A stretch of DNA of 64,000 nucleotides, taken from assembly GCA_026120185.1 (NCBI GenBank), contig JANUWF010001052.1, positions 1,240,001-1,304,000 of the forward strand, written 5' to 3'. A program made the position numbers and the translations under genes. Positions within the stretch are counted from its first letter, which is position 1, and each line of letters starts with the position of its first letter. The stretch comes from Voacanga thouarsii (Eukaryota; Streptophyta; Magnoliopsida; Gentianales; Apocynaceae). Positions 58,497 through 64,000 of this stretch are shown piece by piece. The notes below the pieces were generated by a model. That model did no database searches, had not been told where the DNA came from, and saw only the letters and a list, made by a program, of their open reading frames with translations.

Positions 58497-60318
58497 ATGG
58501 CAAGCTTATCCTCTCTTCCATATGTTGAAGGGTCTTCAGCGAATCGTCCTCCTTTATTCAATGGAAGCAACTATACTTTCTGAAAAAATAGAATGAAAAT
58601 TTATGTGTGTTCTATTAACTTTGAGTTATGAAGTTTGATAAAAAATGGTCCTTTTATTCCATCAAAGATGATGAATCTAGTATGGAAAACAATGCGAAGA
58701 TGACTTTAAATTTTCAAGCTATGAACATTTTATGTTGTGCACTAGATGCGACTGAATACAACTGTGTTAGTGGTTGTGATTCAGCCCATGAAATGTAAAG
58801 ATTACTTGAAGTCACCCATGAGGGGACAAACTAAGTCATAGAATCAAAATTGGGGCTTCTAATTCATGACTATGAATTGTTTACTATGAGGCCAAATGAA
58901 AGTATTACTGATATGTTCACGAGATTTACTAATATCTCAAATGGTCTTAAAGCTTACGCGAAGGTTTATTCCCTTGGGGAACAAAACCGGAAAATCTTAG
59001 ATGCTTTACCAAAAAGCTGGTAGTCTAAAACTCTTGCTGTAGAAGAATCTAAGGATTTAAAATCTTTACCTACTGAAGAGTTGATCGGATCTCTTCTAAC
59101 TCATGAGATGAAGCTCAAAAGATTTCATAAATCAGATGATCATGATAAAGGCAAAAATGGGATAGCATTGAAAGCTACAAATGAAGATGAGGAAACCAGC
59201 CTATCTGAAAGCAGTGAGGGCATGGAAATGGACAATGATGATTTGGCGATGATAGCAAAGAAATTCAGAAGAATGTTCAACAAAGGAAACTTCAAAAGAG
59301 GAAGGAAGTTTATGAGAAAGAAAGAATAAACCTCTAGATTCATACCTCAATATTATGAATGTAAAAGTACTGATCACTTCATTGCCGACTGTCCTGTTGC
59401 AAAAAGTAAGGAAGGAAGAACGTCTAAAAAGAAGGAAGATCTGAAGGCAAAGAAAGGTAAAGGCTTGATGGGAACTTGAGACTTAAATGAAACTGAATCC
59501 GAAGATGGAGATTCTGAAGAAGAAAATACCAATATATGCTTCATGGCTTTGGAAAATGAGATAAACTCTTCTACATCTAATTGCATGCCTAAATCGCTTA
59601 TATCTATGATGAAAAGTATGTTGATCTAAATGAGTTGTCAAGTGATATGTTTCATGAATTAAAAAAATAGTCCAGAAAAAAAAAAGAAATGAAGTTGAAG
59701 ATTAAATGTTTGATGGAAGACAACAAAGTGTTGCTAAATGATAATAAAATGTCTCTTGAATCACATACGTGTGCTATTATTGTGAAAGATGTGATCGTGA
59801 CTGTCTTACAACATGCATCTCTGGAAAATAAAAACTTGCATGTTAAAATTCAAAATCTTGAAAGTATAGTTAGCACTTTTGATGATATGAAAATTAGAGT
59901 CAATGATCTTACCAATTGCATTGAAAAATTCACAAATGGTAAAAGTAATTTAGAAAAGTTACTCGGAACTCATCATCAAATTGGTAACCGATGTGGCTTA
60001 GGATATATACATGAGGATAAAGATAAAATTTACAAGCCCAGATTTGTTCTTGTTGGAAATCGAAGTAGCGTAGGATATGAACATGAGAATAAGAACAAAA
60101 AGAACAAGTCTCAATATATTAAATCTATTTTATCTTACAGTTTACACAAAGCATGCACATATTGTAAAAAATTGGGACATATGGTTTCAAGATGTCTTAT
60201 TAAAAGAAAAGTGGAATTCGGTGAAGTTACATTCTGGAAAATTAAAGGAAATGTTACTAACCTTCATGAACCTAAGAAAGTGTGGGTACCAAAAATCATT
60301 CCTCCTTCTCATGTATAG
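58497..60318 (+). pseudogene. Gag of SIRE-like copy 2
   Basis: ATG at 58497 starts MASLSSLPYVEGSSANRPPL. Stops break it from about 58580 on, and a short deletion relative to copy 1 lies near 58670. An open segment at 59081-59329 and one at 59689-60318 carry the lysine-rich and coiled-coil parts. The first knuckle has lost a cysteine (YYECKSTDHFIADC, about 59353). The second is intact (CTYCKKLGHMVSRC, about 60155). The two copies have lost cysteines in different knuckles. Confidence 0.85.
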
Positions 60319-60327
60319 GCACCGTCT

Positions 60328-60981
60328 TTGAGCTTCACCAAATGGTTCTTGGACAGCGGTTGTTCAAGACACATGACTAGAAATGCAGCTTTATTAGAAG
60401 ATATTCAGACCACAAATGAAGGATTTGTTACATTTGGAGACAAGAAGAAAGGAAAGATTCTCAGCATTGGTAATATTGGTAAAGGTTCCTTGGCAATTAT
60501 AAAACAAGTTTTACTTATTGATGATTTGAAATATAACTTGCTTAGCATTAGCCAACTTTGTGACAATGGTTGCAAAGTTATTTTTGAAAAAGATTCTTGT
60601 TCTATACTTGACAGTGGAAATCTCAAAACAATCTTTACTACCAAACGTATGGGAAATGTATATGTGTTTTATCTTAATGACCTTGTAGTTAATGGAATTA
60701 GATGCTTATCTGTTCATGACAATGATGGTTACCTTTGGAATAGAAGATTAGATCATGTATATTTTAATTTACTAAATAAATTGTCCTCAAAAGAACTTGT
60801 TAGGGGTCTACCAAAAATAAAATTTGATAAACACAAAATCTGTGATACATGTCAGTTTGGAAAACAAATCAAAATCTCTTTTAAACTAATGATTTCTACC
60901 TCAAAACCACTCGAATTAATTCACATGGATTTGTTTGGACCTATGAGGACTGCTAGTCTTGGAGAGATGACGATGATGTAG
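60328..60981 (+). pseudogene. Protease and GAG-pre-integrase, copy 2, fused to integrase tail by deletion
   Basis: The WFLDSGCSRHMTRN protease site is at about 60343. The GAG-pre-integrase region follows, with LWNRRLDH where copy 1 has LWHRRLGH. The zinc-binding HKICDTCQFGKQIK and the first integrase block HMDLFGPMRTASLG (about 60924-60962) are kept. The sequence then jumps to what is 30957 in copy 1, so about 650 bp of integrase core is missing and the frame ends at 60981. Confidence 0.87.
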
Positions 60982-61139
60982 GGTGTTCAAAAGAAGTCAA
61001 GTTAGATCAAGTCAAAGTTCCACCGTTAGACACTCATACAAAAGAAGAATAAATTGAAGAGTTGCAGATTGAACAAGAAAAAGAGCAAACTGAAGATTCT
61101 ATGAATCACCAATTGCCAAAAGACTGAAAATACAAAACA

Positions 61140-62270
61140 GGTCATCCCAAAGAACAAATTATTGGAGATCCAAACCATGGAGTTAAAACTAGACGGTATT
61201 TTATTGATAACTTTGCTCTTCTTTCAAATATTGAACCTAGCTGCATTGATATAGCATTGCATGATGAATTTTGAATTATTGCCATGAAGAAGAGTTAAAT
61301 CAATTCAAAAGAAATCAAGTTTGGAAACTTGTTCCTAGACTGCATGACCGACCTGTTATTAGTACAAAATGGGTGTTTAGAAATAAACTTGATGAAAATG
61401 GGGCTGTGATTAGAAATAAAGCTAGATTAGTTGCCCAAGGATTTAATCAAGAAGAAGGTATTGTTTATGATGAGACATTTACACCTGCTGCTAGACTAGA
61501 ATCCATATGAATGTTACTTGCCTTTTCATCCTTTAAAAAATTTCATGCTCTATCAAATGGATGTCAAAAGTGCATTTCTAAATGGCTTTATTGAGGAGAA
61601 AGTATATGTTGAAGAACCTCCTGGTTTTACTCATGAGCACTTTCTAAATCATGTTTTCAAACTTTCTAAAGCTCTCTACGGATTAAAGCAAGCTCCAAGA
61701 GCTTGGTATGAAAGGCTTAGTGGATTCTTAATTTCAAAAGGATTTTCTAGAAGCTTAATTGATAATACCTTATTCATCAAATCTGATAACTCTGATAATT
61801 TACTGATTGTTCAAATCTATGTTGATGACATCATTTTTTATGCTACTAACGACTATTTGTGCAAGACGTTTGCTAAGACTATGCAGCAAGAATTTGAAAT
61901 AAGTATGATGGAAGAACTAAACTTCTTCATCGGATTGCAAATTAAGCAAACTAAGGATGGGATCTTCATAAATCAAGTTAAGTATGCCAAAGAGTTACTT
62001 AAAAGGTTTGGAATGAATGAAGCAAAAGAAATCAGCACTCCTATGAATACATTCATAAAACTTGATCAAGATAAAAAAGGTAAGAAGGTAGATGAACGTA
62101 AGTATAGAGGTATGATTGGGAGTCTACTCTATCTTACTGCTAGCCAACCAAACATCATGTTTTCGGTATGTCTTTATGCTCGTTTTCAATTCTATCCAAA
62201 GGAATCACATCTATGTGCAGTAAAATGTATATTTCGATATTTAATTAGCACATATGATTATGGATTATAG
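61140..62270 (+). pseudogene. Copia reverse transcriptase, copy 2
   Basis: The 61271-61510 segment covers [24 protein letters not shown] and [19 protein letters not shown]. It stops at TGA (61508-61510, a conserved Arg codon in copy 1). 61518-62270 carries MDVKSAFLNG, KALYGLKQAPRAWYERL, the YVDD active site at about 61821-61832 and the connection up to a TAG at 62268-62270. Apart from these stops the domain is well preserved. Confidence 0.88.
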
Positions 62271-62757
62271 TATCCTCACACTAACGCATTTGATCTTATT
62301 GGATACACTGATGCAGATTATGCAGGTTGTAAAGTTGAAAGAAAAGTACTAGTGGGCATTGTCAATTTCTTGGATACTCTCTTGTGTCATGGCACAGTAA
62401 AAAGCAGCATGTGTATCCTTATCCACCATTGAGACAGAATATATTGCAGCCGGGAGTTGTTGTGCTCAAATCTTGTGGATGAAGAATACGTTACAAGATT
62501 TTAATCTTAACTTTAATTGCGTACCTATATTGTGTGATAATACAAGTGTTATCAATCTGACAAAAAATCCTGTTCAGCATTCTCGGACGAAGCACATAGA
62601 AGTTAGACATCATTTCATCCGAGATCATATGCTCAAAGGGGATGTGAGTGTTGAATATATATCAACGGATGAACAACTTGCAGATATATTCACTAAACCT
62701 CTAACTGAGGAAAGATTCAACAATCTGAGAAGATGTTTGGGAATAACAAGAATTTGA
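62271..62757 (+). pseudogene. Copia RNase H, copy 2
   Basis: GYTDADYAGCKVERK is followed by a one-base loss near 62345 and more shifts to about 62460. 62473-62757 restores the RNase H end: LCDNTSVINLTKNPVQHSRT, IEVRHHFIRDH and ADIFTKPLTEERF. The middle motif (IETEYIA) is shifted. Confidence 0.85.
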
Positions 62758-63190
62758 TAACTAACCATGTAGCATAAGTTCTCTTTTTGCAGGATCTGTG
62801 AAGAAAAAAAGTTTTGGAAATAGTGTTCTGCATCCAAAACACACTGTTATCTGATTTGGACACAGTATATGAATTCAAATCCCTTTTCCAAAATGCATTT
62901 TAGGAAAACACTCTTTTAGATGATAGTTTCAGATTAGGTCTAGTTCCAAAATCCATCTTTAATATTTTCTTATTCCGAATTTTGAATTTCAAAAAAAAAA
63001 AAAAATAGTTTGTGCGTCTTTCTAAACCTCTTTGAAAAACTTATATTTTCAAAGAACTTTATTTCACATTACTCAAGACATTCAAACCAATCTAAGTTTT
63101 TCTAAAAACCCATGTAACCATCTCTTCCAAATCATCTGTGCTTTTCTTGTTCAAAAATCGATAGTCTAGAAAAAACTCCAATCTTTCAAA

Positions 63191-63276
63191 TGGCAAAGAC
63201 AAAATCTTCGATTCCGAAACAAAAGAAAGGGGGAAAATTGTCTCCTTTGATAAAGAAAAAGGTTTCGGGTTCAAGC
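63191..63276 (+). pseudogene. Start of the extra SIRE ORF, copy 2 (truncated)
   Basis: ATGGCAAAGAC starts MAKTKSSIPKQKKGGKLSP, matching the beginning of the extra ORF of copy 1, where the ATG is lost. After 28 codons the sequence ends at the LTR that begins TGTTAGGATTCG (63277). It fixes where the extra ORF starts. Confidence 0.75.
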
Positions 63277-64000
63277 TGTTAGGATTCGTGGACTCCTAAA
63301 CGCGGAAAACATCTACGAATCCCTCCCGAGGACCCAAGTAAACGATTAAGAAGATCTAAGCTTTAAGAATTACCTCTGGTTGCTGTAATCGAAATCCTTC
63401 GATTCTGGTTGCGCTGTTGTACGTTCAACCCGAACAATCACCAGACGCTGCAGTATGCGAACGTCCTCTATCGGATACACACCGCGAACTCACTCGATAC
63501 CCGGGGAGTGCTAGCGCCTAAGGTTTGAGAGGTTTTTCTTTTCTTTCTGGTAGAGAATGGCACGAATGTTCTCAACCGAAAAATTGGACTATTGAAAAGA
63601 CGGCTAGGGTTTTCTTAAAAACCCTCGAACCTCTTAGAGTCCAACCCTAATAATATCTTATCATATTCTAATTTAAATTCAAATTAAATTAAAACCGATA
63701 TGATAAGATTCCGCCATTATCTCGGTAATTTAACTAATTATTTTACCGAGTCGTATTCTTATAATCTGGATATCATCCAGATTCATCGAACCTGGTCACC
63801 GTAAAAATAACCTAACAAGTTCGCTTATTGTGTGACCCTATAGGTTCATTTAACACCTGGCAGATGTGCCTAAATCATATTTAAATGGCCTACAAGTTAT
63901 AAGCGGTTTCTAGCAAAACATTATAACTATCCAGGTTAAATGAAGATCGGTGATCTCTTTGAACCAAACCATAATTTTATATTTAGTCATTTTGTCACAC
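63277..64000. mobile_element. Unidentified LTR, incomplete at the window edge
   Basis: It begins TGTTAGGATTCGTGGACTCC, exactly where the SIRE ORF is cut, and has LTR-like composition. It carries a GC-richer block (63380-63520: CAATCACCAGACGCTGCAG, CGGATACACACCGCG) and a leader-like AGGGTTTTCTTAAAAACCCTCG. It resembles none of the other LTRs in the window beyond general style. Family, orientation and the far end are unknown. Confidence 0.5.

Larger units (their letters stand above)
57144..63276 (+). mobile_element. SIRE-like Ty1/copia retrotransposon, copy 2, truncated
   Basis: It is the same family as the element at 22371-37230: matching 5' LTR, primer site, gag with two knuckles, protease, RT, RNase H and the start of the extra ORF. 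It ends in the extra ORF at 63276, where another LTR begins. There is no 3' LTR in the window. Most of the integrase is deleted. It follows gag of copia element D. Confidence 0.9.

Noticed and set aside
1..64000. Endogenous pararetrovirus (caulimovirid) sequences
   Set aside because: All RT and integrase blocks assign to copia or gypsy elements with LTRs; no movement-protein or caulimovirid-type arrangement was seen.

Overview
The window looks like nuclear DNA of a flowering plant, probably a eudicot. It is AT-rich, has one spliced host locus with plant-type GT-AG introns, and is otherwise nested plant mobile elements: Ty1/copia (SIRE-like and Tork/Tnt-like), Ty3/gypsy (Athila-like), hAT and Mutator-like. 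I cannot name the species. No bacterial, organellar or CRISPR-type features were seen.

Layout. 1-2245: a copia RT-RNase H fragment flanked by LTR copies in opposite orientations. 2246-8100: the only host locus, on the minus strand. It holds an intact 351-aa UDP-arabinopyranose mutase/reversibly glycosylated polypeptide gene (RGP5-like, 3599-4654). Immediately upstream is a three-exon gene for an 87-aa protein (7963 to 4775) whose last exon leads straight into the RGP leader. 8834-9970: a noncoding hAT-like element. 10401-18509: a giant foldback with a 9-bp target duplication, split by a copia LTR that itself carries a 4.5-kb hAT transposon with a decayed transposase. 18620-21769: two more LTRs of the same copia family and an RNase H remnant.

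21770-49172 is an Athila-like element on the minus strand. Its 3' LTR is split by a 14.9-kb SIRE-like copia element (TSD AAGTC). The 5' LTR of that SIRE element is in turn split by a 4.1-kb noncoding LTR-like unit (TSD CATAT). A second, inverted copy of the 4-kb unit sits in the Athila 3' region (39420-43720, TSD GGTGT). 49173-57062 holds remnants of two copia elements on the minus strand, one carrying a 2.0-kb solo LTR in gag (TSD AACAT). 57144-63276 is a second SIRE-like copy lacking most of its integrase, cut off by an unidentified LTR that runs off the window.

The gene arrangement with most to say is the host locus. The 87-aa coding sequence has no internal AUG in any frame, its start context is weak, and the RGP start 120 nt beyond its stop has a strong context. 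That is what a dicistronic mRNA translated by leaky scanning would look like. All retroelement coding regions are broken by stops, frameshifts, deletions or lost catalytic residues. The nesting order can be read from the target-site duplications.
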